Below are positions 6,951-13,151 of a stretch of 18,631 nt of DNA, piece by piece; the stretch's first letter is position 1; every line of letters starts with the position of its first letter. This DNA is from Prevotellaceae bacterium (GTDB lineage: Bacteria; Bacteroidota; Bacteroidia; Bacteroidales; UBA932): positions 1 through 18,631 of the forward strand of contig JAITMY010000159.1 of assembly GCA_031290755.1 (NCBI GenBank). Reading direction: 5' to 3'. The position numbers and the translations under genes are program-made. Under the pieces are notes generated by a model. The model saw only the letters and a program-made list of their open reading frames with translations, did no database searches and had not been told where the DNA came from.

Positions 6951-7985
6951 ATGAGCAGCCAACCTCCATTTACATTGACAACGCGAACCACCAACCTGCT
7001 TGCCGACATATCCGAGCATATCGGCAAAATTCAGGGAGCGGGCGAGTACCAGCGTAATTTGCACCTGCGCAAGGTAAACCGCATTCGCTCTATCCAGTCG
7101 TCCACGGCAATTGAAGGCAACACGCTTTCGGTGGAGCAAATTACCGACATAATTAACGGGAAACGGGTACTTGGCAATCCAAGAGAAATAAAAGAAGTGA
7201 AAAACGCTTACGAGGCGTATGAGAAAATACTGACATTCAACCCTTACAGCGTAAAAGATTTTCTTTCCGCGCACGGGTACATGACCCTCGATTTGGTGAA
7301 AAGTACGGGCAAATTTCGGTCAGGAAATGTGGGAGTGTTTGACGGCAACAGAATTACTCATCTTGGAGCAAATCCGTCTTTTGTCCCCAATTTGATAGCA
7401 GACCTTTTTGATTGGGCTAACAAAACAGACGTTCACCCATTGATAAAAAGTGCGGTGGTGCACTTTGAAATAGAATTTATTCATCCGTTCGACGATGGTA
7501 ACGGGCGAATGGGGCGCCTGTGGCAAACGCTTGTGCTGAGCCGGTGGCACGAGATTTTTGCATGGATCCCTATCGAAACTGTTATTTACGAAAATCAGCA
7601 GGAGTACTACCGTGTGCTTGGCGAGAGCGAAAACACTGCCGACTCGGGCGCGTTTATTGAGTTTATGCTCGAAGTGATTTTGAAAACCATAAAGGAACTC
7701 CCTGTAAGAAAAATTACCGATATACTTCCCGAAATAATTACCGATAAGCTGAAAAAAGCAGAGCTGGAATTTCTGAAAAGTATCATCGGCTTTCTCGAAA
7801 ACAACGGGTCAATAGATAGCTACCACGCACAGCTGCTGACCAACAAATCGGCAGAGAGCGTAAAAAAATACTTTGCCACTTTTGTCAATTTGGGCATACT
7901 GAGCTCAGAAGGCGCCACGAAAGGCAGAAAATATCAGCTAAATAAAAAGATTTTTTTGCAAAAAAACTTGCACGCTCCAAAATAA
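6951..7985 (+). CDS. Fic-domain AMP-transferase with N-terminal inhibitory motif
   Basis: A 344-residue Fic/DOC-superfamily protein predicted to transfer AMP (or another nucleotide part) from a nucleotide onto a hydroxyl of a target protein. The active-site loop is HPFDDGNGRMGR (178-189), a full match to HPFx(D/E)GNGRxxR with catalytic His178. Residues 51-57 (STAIEGN) fit the inhibitory helix motif (S/T)xxxE(G/N), with Glu55 expected to clamp the second Arg; this is the class II arrangement with the inhibitory helix N-terminal in the same chain. Residues about 262-335 look like a winged-helix DNA-binding domain, as in many Fic proteins of this size. It has its own promoter and no antitoxin-like neighbour, as expected for a self-inhibited enzyme. 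It is richer in A+T than the biosynthetic genes, hinting at horizontal acquisition. Its target is unknown. Confidence 0.92.
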   Translation: MSSQPPFTLTTRTTNLLADISEHIGKIQGAGEYQRNLHLRKVNRIRSIQSSTAIEGNTLSVEQITDIINGKRVLGNPREIKEVKNAYEAYEKILTFNPYSVKDFLSAHGYMTLDLVKSTGKFRSGNVGVFDGNRITHLGANPSFVPNLIADLFDWANKTDVHPLIKSAVVHFEIEFIHPFDDGNGRMGRLWQTLVLSRWHEIFAWIPIETVIYENQQEYYRVLGESENTADSGAFIEFMLEVILKTIKELPVRKITDILPEIITDKLKKAELEFLKSIIGFLENNGSIDSYHAQLLTNKSAESVKKYFATFVNLGILSSEGATKGRKYQLNKKIFLQKNLHAPK

Positions 7986-7997
7986 TTGCTACCTTCA
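7968..7997 (+). promoter_or_regulatory. Possible promoter in front of the 42-bp hairpin array
   Basis: TTG (7968-7970), a 19-nt spacer and TACCTTCA (7990-7997) resemble the Bacteroidota promoter with one mismatch in the TTTG part (TTCA). It overlaps the 3' end of the Fic gene and would start transcription at or just before the first hairpin. Confidence 0.35.
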
Positions 7998-8008
7998 CCC
8001 CCGTATTC

Positions 8009-8242
8009 CGCCTATGGAAAGCTCCATAGGCGCCTCGCAAAAGCTCATAGACATCTATGAAAAGCTCATAGATGTCTCGCAAAAGCTCATAGGCGTCTAT
8101 GAAAAGCTCATAGACGCCTCGCAAAAGTTCACAGACGTCTATGAAAGCTCCATAGACGTCTCGCAAAAGCTCATAGGCGTCTATGAAAAGTTCATAGATG
8201 TCTCGCAAAAGTTCATATTCGCCTGCGGGTTTTCCATAGGCG
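8009..8242 (+). repeat. Array of 42-bp repeats, each a 24-27 nt hairpin with compensatory changes
   Basis: Hairpins occur at 8009-8032, 8050-8076, 8092-8118, 8134-8160 and 8176-8202, with a decayed sixth at 8220-8242. The last five start exactly 42 bp apart. Typical stems are 11 bp: GACATCTATGA/TCATAGATGTC, GGCGTCTATGA/TCATAGACGCC and GACGTCTATG/CATAGACGTC, around AAAGC, AAAGT or AAAGCTC loops. The 15-nt spacer is nearly constant (TCGCAAAAGYTCAYA). Bases that differ between units differ on both arms so pairing is kept; the fifth unit keeps it with G-U pairs. The units are also a 21-bp half-repeat, so reading frames stay open on both strands: the plus frame 8014-8277 would encode heptads such as SQKLIDV/YEKLIGV. 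The array fills the space between the Fic gene and the 222-residue protein gene. Confidence 0.9.
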
Positions 8243-8297
8243 TATCGCTAAAGTTCAAGTTTATAAATAGTTATTAACCATTCAAAAGTTTAGCATT

Positions 8298-8966
8298 ATG
8301 GGAAAGAATTTCATTCCAGCCGGTACTTCGCAGTTTACGGAGTACATCAAAGTCGCCTACAAAAAGGCGCGGGAGAGCGCCGAGCAGTACGGCGTAGGCT
8401 TCGACAAAATGGTGGTGCTTGAGCCGGTTTACCGCCGCTTCATTGACGCCGAGGCGCTGGCGTCCAACCCCGAGACGGCCACCACGGGGCACCGGCGCGA
8501 GCGCGACGAGGCTCGCAAGGCGCTGGAGCCGGCTTGGCGCGGGTTCCTCAACGGCAGCATCCGCTACAACGAGCGGGTTTCCGCCGCCGACCTTGAGGTG
8601 TTCGGCATTAAGCGCGGCGACGGCGCGCGCACCCCCGTGGGCGTGCCCGAGGCCATCCCCGTGGTAACGCTTACGCGCGTGGGGGCGTTCCGCTTCGAGG
8701 CGCACGTGCTCGACAGCGCCACGGGCAAGCTCAAAAGCCCGCTGCACGCCGCCGGCAGCTTCCTTTACGTGGCCGTTACGGACATTGACAAGGAGCCGGA
8801 GCAGGAGGACGAATTCCACAAGCGCGACTTTGGGTCGGACAACAAGCACGTGCTGGAGTTCCACATGTCGCAGAAAGGGAAGCAGGCGCACGTGTACGCC
8901 CGCTACTCGAACGCGCACGGCAAGGAGGGGCCGGAGGGGGCCACGGAGTCGGTGGTGATAAGTTAG
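8298..8966 (+). CDS. Conserved-looking Bacteroidota protein of unknown function
   Basis: A 222-residue protein without signal peptide or membrane segment. The overall pattern (MGKNFIP start, helical N half with RRERDEARKALEPAWRGFLNGSIRYN at about 66-91, then RTPVGVPEA at about 111-119, a beta-rich C half and an end pattern ARYSNAHGKEGPEG resembling fibronectin-III-like G strands) resembles a group of uncharacterised Bacteroidota proteins I recall only by pattern; I cannot name a domain family. The N half is probably a helical bundle and the C half a beta sandwich. It begins 56 bp after the hairpin array, so the array may be its leader, and is followed by a strong G+C-rich hairpin. No function is assigned. 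Confidence 0.7.
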   Translation: MGKNFIPAGTSQFTEYIKVAYKKARESAEQYGVGFDKMVVLEPVYRRFIDAEALASNPETATTGHRRERDEARKALEPAWRGFLNGSIRYNERVSAADLEVFGIKRGDGARTPVGVPEAIPVVTLTRVGAFRFEAHVLDSATGKLKSPLHAAGSFLYVAVTDIDKEPEQEDEFHKRDFGSDNKHVLEFHMSQKGKQAHVYARYSNAHGKEGPEGATESVVIS

Positions 8967-8986
8967 CCTGCCGCCCGCTGCGCCCT

Positions 8987-9035
8987 GCTGGGGGGCGCAC
9001 CCGCTAAGCCCCTGCGGGCTGCGCCGCCCCCCAGC
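8987..9035 (+). terminator. G+C-rich nested hairpin after the 222-residue protein gene
   Basis: GCTGGGGGGCG (8987-8997) pairs perfectly with CGCCCCCCAGC (9025-9035), with an inner CCCGC/GCGGG stem between them. It starts 20 nt after the stop codon. No T run follows, so it may act as an RNA stabiliser or factor-dependent terminator rather than an intrinsic one. Confidence 0.5.
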
Positions 9036-9058
9036 CCGAGAGGTTCGAGCGTGAGTAG

Positions 9059-9091
9059 CCCCCGGCAAAGCCGCACGGCGGCGGCCGGGGG
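9059..9091. repeat. Second nested G+C-rich hairpin before the FISUMP-like gene
   Basis: CCCCCGGC (9059-9066) pairs with GCCGGGGG (9084-9091), enclosing GCCGC/GCGGC with a 3-nt loop. It ends 25 nt before the ATG at 9117, so it may shape the leader of the next gene or end transcription arriving from the left. Confidence 0.5.
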
Positions 9092-9116
9092 CGCTTACCA
9101 CTTAATTTACGTCAAC

Positions 9117-9977
9117 ATGAAAAAAGTATTAGCGGCGGCGGTGGTAGTAACCGCGATGTTTGCAGCCCAAAATGCAAACGGGCAAGGCAAGGCCACTGCT
9201 GCTCAGCAAAGCCTGCCCCCTATCGAAAAGGCAGCCTACGTTGACAGGTACAGGGCGGCTTCTGCCGGTAAGCCTGAGCCTGACAGGACAACGCTCAGGC
9301 AGCCAAAGCCCATACACCTGCTGGGGTATTTGTGGGTTTACCCCGAAGATTTGGGAGACTTCGAGCGGCATCCGCTATCGGCTATCGCAATCCTCAACGC
9401 CGAAAACTCGCACGGGCGCAATACGTGGCGCATCCCTACCCCCGAAGAGCTGAAAATATTGGAAGCGAATGCCTCGCTCGTTGGGCTGGGGGACTATATT
9501 TACTTGGCAACAAGCCACGCCAATGGCGTTTTGAGGTTAGTTTCTACCGGAAAATCAGCGGGGGCAAAGCGGGCAGAGATAAGAGAAAAAGTACTTTCCG
9601 TTGGCCACGGGGTAGAAATTGCAGGAACCGTTTGGGCCAGGCAGGCCATAGCCACAAAAGATGGCGATAGGCGATTTAAGTGGGATGAGGCAACCTCAAA
9701 AATGCCCAGCGGATGGCGGCTGCCCAATGAAAATGAAGTGGCCAGCTTGATAAAAGTATTTGACAAAGACGCCGCAAAGCTGGCAAGCGTTTTTGGCATT
9801 GCGGCGGGCGGCGAGGGGGTCAGCTTTTGGTTTAAGGCAAATGGCGAGTATAAAGGGCTGACGCTTTTTAGGGATAATCTTTCATCTGGGCGGCTTTCTG
9901 TAAGGTGCCAAATTTTCACTAATCACAGCTATATTGATTCGGCCAGCATAGGCATCAGGTGCGTGCTTGATGAGTAA
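9117..9977 (+). CDS. Exported FISUMP/DUF1566-like protein
   Basis: A 286-residue exported protein of unknown function. I chose ATG 9117 because it starts a clear signal peptide (1-22, MKKVLAAAVVVTAMFAA..., cleavage near NGQ); an upstream in-frame GTG at 9051 would put 22 odd residues, encoded by the hairpin region, in front of it. Two WR(I/L)P motifs are seen: TWRIPTPEE (103-111) and GWRLPNENE (199-207). The second is preceded by KWDEATSKMPS and the chain ends with VRCQIF...IGIRCVLDE. This is the pattern of FISUMP/DUF1566 (Lcl C-terminal-like) domains, which have a C-type-lectin-like fold. Cys264 and Cys282 could form a disulfide. The double WRLP motif may reflect two domains or one degenerate copy. 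No T9SS sorting domain is present. Confidence 0.6.
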   Translation: MKKVLAAAVVVTAMFAAQNANGQGKATAAQQSLPPIEKAAYVDRYRAASAGKPEPDRTTLRQPKPIHLLGYLWVYPEDLGDFERHPLSAIAILNAENSHGRNTWRIPTPEELKILEANASLVGLGDYIYLATSHANGVLRLVSTGKSAGAKRAEIREKVLSVGHGVEIAGTVWARQAIATKDGDRRFKWDEATSKMPSGWRLPNENEVASLIKVFDKDAAKLASVFGIAAGGEGVSFWFKANGEYKGLTLFRDNLSSGRLSVRCQIFTNHSYIDSASIGIRCVLDE

Positions 9978-10029
9978 AAGGCGGCGCTGAATTTGTTCCC
10001 CCGCTCGGCGGGATTATTAACCACTGAAC

Positions 10030-10302
10030 ATGGAAAAACATTTTGACGTAAATACGTATGTTGCGCACTGGGTAGCAAGCGCAGATGACGACTACCAAGC
10101 CATGACCGATATGTTTGCCACACGGCACTACCATTGGGCTTTGTTTATGGGGCATTTGGTGGTGGAGAAGCTGCTCAAGGCGTTTTACGTGCAGGCAAAA
10201 GCTGAATTGCCGCCGCTCATCTGCACCAAAGAATTTGCCACTGAATGGATTAAAAATATCACCACCATACAGCAATGGATAAAAACAACGCTATTGAAAT
10301 AA
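10030..10302 (+). CDS. HEPN-domain protein with apparent internal deletion
   Basis: A 90-residue protein. Its first half (HWVASADDDYQAMTDMF... and ALFMGHLVVEKLLKAFYVQ at about 37-55) is typical of the HEPN proteins paired with MNT nucleotidyltransferases. The end (CTKEFATEWIKNITTIQQW at about 65-83) resembles the C-terminal helix of the same family. In full-length relatives, which I recall as about 130 residues, these parts are separated by two further helices carrying the ARYPDY-type segment; here AELPP runs straight into LICTKEF. About 40 residues thus seem to be missing, without a frameshift. The conserved Arg/His active-site motif of HEPN toxins is not visible, so it is probably inactive. 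It overlaps the MNT gene by 28 bp. Confidence 0.75.
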   Translation: MEKHFDVNTYVAHWVASADDDYQAMTDMFATRHYHWALFMGHLVVEKLLKAFYVQAKAELPPLICTKEFATEWIKNITTIQQWIKTTLLK

Positions 10303-10586
10303 GCCAAAAGTACTTGGCAAAAGTGCGGCAAAACAATATTCCTGTTTTGAGCGCATGGCTTTTTGGCTCCTACGCAAAAGGCACATTTGGCGAAAACAGC
10401 GATATTGATATTGCGCTCGTGCTGCCCGAAAATACCATTTCTTTTGCCACCGAAGTGCGCCTAATGACCCTGCGCAAAGGCGAAGAAACCATTATAGAGC
10501 CGCACGTGTACGCGCCGCGCGAATTTAATGAGAACACGCCTATTGTATCGCAAATAAAAAAATATGGCATACGGATGTTCGCCTAA
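10275..10586 (+). CDS. MNT-type minimal nucleotidyltransferase (HEPN partner)
   Basis: A 103-residue DNA polymerase beta superfamily protein. The signature GS(x10)DxD is complete: Gly31-Ser32 followed by Asp43 and Asp45, and Glu75 in IIEPHVY can supply the third metal ligand. In MNT/HEPN pairs this protein is the antitoxin and may add AMP to the HEPN toxin. Its ATG lies inside the end of the HEPN gene (28 bp overlap, different frame), so translation is coupled. Unlike its partner it has a normal length and all catalytic residues. No promoter of its own was found. Confidence 0.88.
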   Translation: MDKNNAIEISQKYLAKVRQNNIPVLSAWLFGSYAKGTFGENSDIDIALVLPENTISFATEVRLMTLRKGEETIIEPHVYAPREFNENTPIVSQIKKYGIRMFA

Positions 10587-10648
10587 AGACATTCGCCTCA
10601 AACATCAAAAGTTATATTTGCCCTGAGCTGCCACTTTATTTTGGTACG

Positions 10649-11221
10649 CTATGCGTAAAGGATCTCGTCGTGCAGCTGCCCCATCCGCTTGCGCAGGTGC
10701 AGCACGGCGTAGTGCTTGCGCGACAGCAGCGTGCTGACCGCCACCCCTGTTGCCTTGGAAATCTCCTTGACCGGAATGCCATCCAGCTCCGACAGCTCGA
10801 ATACCTTGCGCTGCTCCGGCGGCAGCTCCGCGAGGGCGGCCTCCAGCGTTGTCCAGACCAGCGAGCGCAGGTATTCTGTTTCGGGCGATGGCGCGGAGGT
10901 TTCGTCGCTAAACAGGATTTCGGAGAAATCTTTCAGCACGTCCTCGTCGCGGTCATCATCGTAGTAGGTGGGGAGCGCTGCCTCTCGCTTTTTTAGCCCC
11001 TTGTTGATAATCGCGTTGCGGGCCACGCGGTACAGCCACGCCGACACCTGCTCAATCGGGTTCAGGGCGCTGCCCGTAGCTTTGGCCAGCTGGTAAAAAA
11101 CGTCTTGCAGAATATCTTCCGCATCCTCCTTGCTCTTCACCCGCTGGCGGATAAAGGATTTGAGCTGCGGCTGGTAGGCTGCAACCAGCTTTTCGAGCTG
11201 ATGGCTGCTTGCTTCAGGCAT
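10649..11221 (-). CDS. ECF-type RNA polymerase sigma factor
   Basis: A 190-residue sigma-70 family protein. I start it at ATG 11221 because it overlaps the stop of the upstream gene by 8 nt (ATGCCTGA), a coupling arrangement, and gives a normal length; a longer frame to 11287 would run through the neighbouring gene. Region 2 spans about 15-78 (EDAEDILQDVFYQLAK at 32-47, then AWLYRVARNAIIN at 61-73). Region 4 spans about 122-178 (LPPEQRKVFELSELDGIPVKEIS, with the helix-turn-helix at 150-172). The linker between them (79-120) is acidic and long for an ECF factor. It is the last gene of an operon with a ferredoxin and a His-rich membrane protein, which may control or be controlled by it. No typical anti-sigma factor is present. 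Confidence 0.92.
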   Translation of the reverse strand: MPEASSHQLEKLVAAYQPQLKSFIRQRVKSKEDAEDILQDVFYQLAKATGSALNPIEQVSAWLYRVARNAIINKGLKKREAALPTYYDDDRDEDVLKDFSEILFSDETSAPSPETEYLRSLVWTTLEAALAELPPEQRKVFELSELDGIPVKEISKATGVAVSTLLSRKHYAVLHLRKRMGQLHDEILYA

Positions 11222-11603
11222 GCTCCTCTTTTTTATCGGGTTCGCCCGCGCTGAAAAAGTCGTGCCCGAACTCGCCGCCGAAGTCATGCCTCCGGTGGTG
11301 GTGATGCCCCCGGTGGCGGTTGTGAATAAACACCTCGCGCTCTTCGGGCGTCATCTTCATCCACTTGTCGTGGATGGGGTTTCGCCCAAAGAAATCGCCC
11401 ACCATCATAGGGAGCCTTCTGCCGCCTCCCATGCCGCCAAAGAGTATGCGGGCAAGGAAAAGTAGCCCCAGCGCTTGCCAAAACCCGATGGCAGCGAACC
11501 CAAAAATGGAGGGAACGAGAGCGTTCCACAACAACATTACGGCTGCGCTAAACGCCGACAGCGCAACGGTTAGGCCTACTAAAAATTTGAAATGTGTTTT
11601 CAT
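11214..11603 (-). CDS. Small membrane protein with His-rich tail, sigma-factor neighbour
   Basis: A 129-residue protein not recognised as a named family. Two membrane segments (about 6-28 and 36-56) are followed by a Gly/Arg loop (57-64) and a cytoplasmic-looking tail with KWMKMTPEEREVFIHN (80-95) and the His-rich stretch HNRHRGHHHHRRHDFGG (94-110). Because the gene overlaps the sigma-factor start by 8 nt, it could act as a membrane-bound sensor or anti-sigma-like partner, and the His cluster could bind metal; both are inference. A 28-bp gap separates it from the ferredoxin gene upstream. Confidence 0.75.
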   Translation of the reverse strand: MKTHFKFLVGLTVALSAFSAAVMLLWNALVPSIFGFAAIGFWQALGLLFLARILFGGMGGGRRLPMMVGDFFGRNPIHDKWMKMTPEEREVFIHNRHRGHHHHRRHDFGGEFGHDFFSAGEPDKKEEHA

Positions 11604-11631
11604 GCTGATTTTTACTTTAAATGGTTACACT

Positions 11632-11901
11632 TTACAAAAACGGTTGCTTTACAAACCTGCCCAGCACGTCGGGCATTTCCTCGCTAAATACCCCATAGGG
11701 GCAAACTTTGATACACTTTTTACACCCCATGCAGCGCTCTGCATTTTTAAACACAATGTGCCTGTGCCACAAAAACGATACTTTGCCAATCGCCTGCCGC
11801 GGGCAGGAGCCGACGCACTGCCAGCACGCTGCACATTTTTTTGGGTTTGCCCAAACGTACTCCGTCCGGATGCTGCTGAGCTTGCTCATTCCTTTTTTCA
11901 T
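11632..11901 (-). CDS. 2x[4Fe-4S] ferredoxin-like protein
   Basis: An 89-residue soluble protein with two classic cluster motifs: Cys23, 26, 29, 33 (CAACWQCVGSCP) and Cys57, 60, 63, 67 (CMGCKKCIKVCP). The spacing between the motifs (23 residues) is longer than in the smallest bacterial ferredoxins and contains FLWHRHIVF. It is the first gene of the operon with the membrane protein and the sigma factor. It probably passes electrons or senses redox state; the partner enzyme is not in this window. A second ATG four codons in (MSKLSS) is an alternative start. No clear promoter was found in the 200 bp upstream. Confidence 0.85.
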   Translation of the reverse strand: MKKGMSKLSSIRTEYVWANPKKCAACWQCVGSCPRQAIGKVSFLWHRHIVFKNAERCMGCKKCIKVCPYGVFSEEMPDVLGRFVKQPFL

Positions 11902-12035
11902 TTTCTTTTGTTTTAATAGCGATACTTCAATTCCTTTTAAAAGACGTCTCTACTGTAGAAGACAAATGAGCGAAGAAAATATTTTACAAGGTATGGAAAA
12001 AAAATGGACAAGGGCAGAATTTTTTATTTTTTTTG

Positions 12036-12066
12036 TTGCCAATTATCAATTAAATGCCTACCTTCG
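12036..12066 (+). promoter_or_regulatory. Promoter of ilvC
   Basis: TTG (12036-12038), 20 nt and TACCTTCG (12059-12066) resemble the Bacteroidota promoter, with C for T at the second base of the TTTG part. It lies 38 nt before the ilvC ATG. Confidence 0.55.
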
Positions 12067-12104
12067 CACGCTTTATTAGTTAACTACTTAAATTTATTTC
12101 AGCA

Positions 12105-13151
12105 ATGGCAAAAATTACTTTTGGAGGCGTTACGGAAGACGTGGTAACGCGGAGCGAATTTCCTATGGAAAAAGCGCATGAGGTGCTTAAAAATGAGACG
12201 ATAGCCGTTATCGGCTACGGGGTGCAGGGGCCGGGGCAGTCGCTCAACCTGCGCGACAATGGCTTCCACGTGATTGTTGGGCAGCGCAAGAGCGGCAAGA
12301 GCTGGGACAAGGCCGTTGCCGACGGGTGGGTGCCCGGCAAGACCTTGTTCGACATTGAGGAGGCTGTGCAGAAGGCCACCATTGTCCAGCTCCTGCTTTC
12401 CGACGCGGGGCAAATAGACGCATGGCCGAAAATTAAGCCGCACCTCACGGCGGGCAAGGCGCTGTACTTTTCGCACGGCTTCGGCATCACGTTCAACGAG
12501 CAAACGCACATCGTGCCGCCCAAGGACATCGACGTGATACTCGTGGCGCCCAAGGGGTCGGGCACCTCGCTCCGCCGCCTGTTCGTGGCCGGCAAGGGGC
12601 TGAACTCCAGCTTCGCCGTTTACCAAGATGCCACAGGCCGCGCCCTCGACAGGTGCATCGCGCTGGGCATCGGCGTGGGGTCGGGCTACCTGTTTGAAAC
12701 CGACTTCAAGCGGGAGGTGTACTCAGACCTCACGGGCGAGCGCGGTACGCTGATGGGCTGCATACAGGGCGTTTTTCAGGCGCAGTACGATGTGCTCCGC
12801 AAAAACGGGCACTCGCCCAGCGAGGCCTTCAACGAAACGGTGGAGGAGCTTACGCAAAGCCTCATGCCCTTGGTGGCCGAAAACGGTATGGACTGGATGT
12901 ACGCCAACTGCTCGACCACGGCGCAGCGCGGTGCGCTGGACTGGCGGCACAAGTTTTACGCCGCCACCCTGCCCGTGTTCGAGGAGCTGTACAAGAGCGT
13001 GGCCACCGGCGCGGAGGCCAAGCGCACCATCGACACGTGCAGCGCACCCGACTACCGCGACAAGCTCAACGCCGAATTGAAGACGCTGCGCGAAAGCGAA
13101 ATGTGGCAAACCGGCATAACCGTGCGCAAGCTGAGGCCGGAGAATACTTAG
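12105..13151 (+). CDS. ilvC: Ketol-acid reductoisomerase
   Basis: The NADPH-dependent second step of branched-chain amino acid synthesis: it isomerises and reduces acetolactate or acetohydroxybutyrate to the dihydroxy acid. 348 residues. The Rossmann motif GYGVQGPGQS is at 37-46; residues 59-66 (GQRKSGKS) form the cofactor phosphate loop. Catalytic and metal residues are visible: His124 in SHGFGI, Lys150 in APKGSG, Asp208 and Glu212 in DLTGERG, the VEELTQ Glu at about 247-248 and Ser270 in CSTTAQRGALDW. No other ilv or leu gene is nearby, so it stands alone here. Its last 4 bp overlap the last 4 bp of convergent ispE. Confidence 0.96.
   Translation: MAKITFGGVTEDVVTRSEFPMEKAHEVLKNETIAVIGYGVQGPGQSLNLRDNGFHVIVGQRKSGKSWDKAVADGWVPGKTLFDIEEAVQKATIVQLLLSDAGQIDAWPKIKPHLTAGKALYFSHGFGITFNEQTHIVPPKDIDVILVAPKGSGTSLRRLFVAGKGLNSSFAVYQDATGRALDRCIALGIGVGSGYLFETDFKREVYSDLTGERGTLMGCIQGVFQAQYDVLRKNGHSPSEAFNETVEELTQSLMPLVAENGMDWMYANCSTTAQRGALDWRHKFYAATLPVFEELYKSVATGAEAKRTIDTCSAPDYRDKLNAELKTLRESEMWQTGITVRKLRPENT

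Noticed and set aside
8009..8242. CRISPR array
   Set aside because: The interval between hairpins is a constant 15 nt and the whole 42-bp unit repeats; there are no unique spacers and no cas genes.
8014..8277. 87-residue heptad-repeat ORF (SQKLIDV/YEKLIGV) on the plus strand, and a mirror ORF on the minus strand at 7885-8208
   Set aside because: Both frames are open because the repeat unit is a multiple of 3 and self-complementary. Differences between units change amino acids but keep hairpin pairing, so I list the region as a repeat, not as a gene.
9051..9116. GTG start at 9051 for the FISUMP-like protein
   Set aside because: It would place 22 residues encoded by a stable hairpin before a clear signal peptide that begins at ATG 9117.
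10613..10620. TATATTTG on the plus strand between the MNT and sigma-factor genes
   Set aside because: Fits TAnnTTTG but has no -33 TTG and would run antisense into the sigma-factor gene with no gene to serve.
11222..11287. Longer N terminus for the ECF sigma factor (start at 11287)
   Set aside because: The extra 22 residues read through the C-terminal part of the upstream membrane-protein gene in another frame and have no sigma-factor features; the 8-nt overlapping ATG is a better start.
11966..12079. 38-codon ORF (ATG 11966) upstream of ilvC
   Set aside because: It overlaps the ilvC promoter, has no recognisable features and has a composition expected by chance in A+T-rich DNA.
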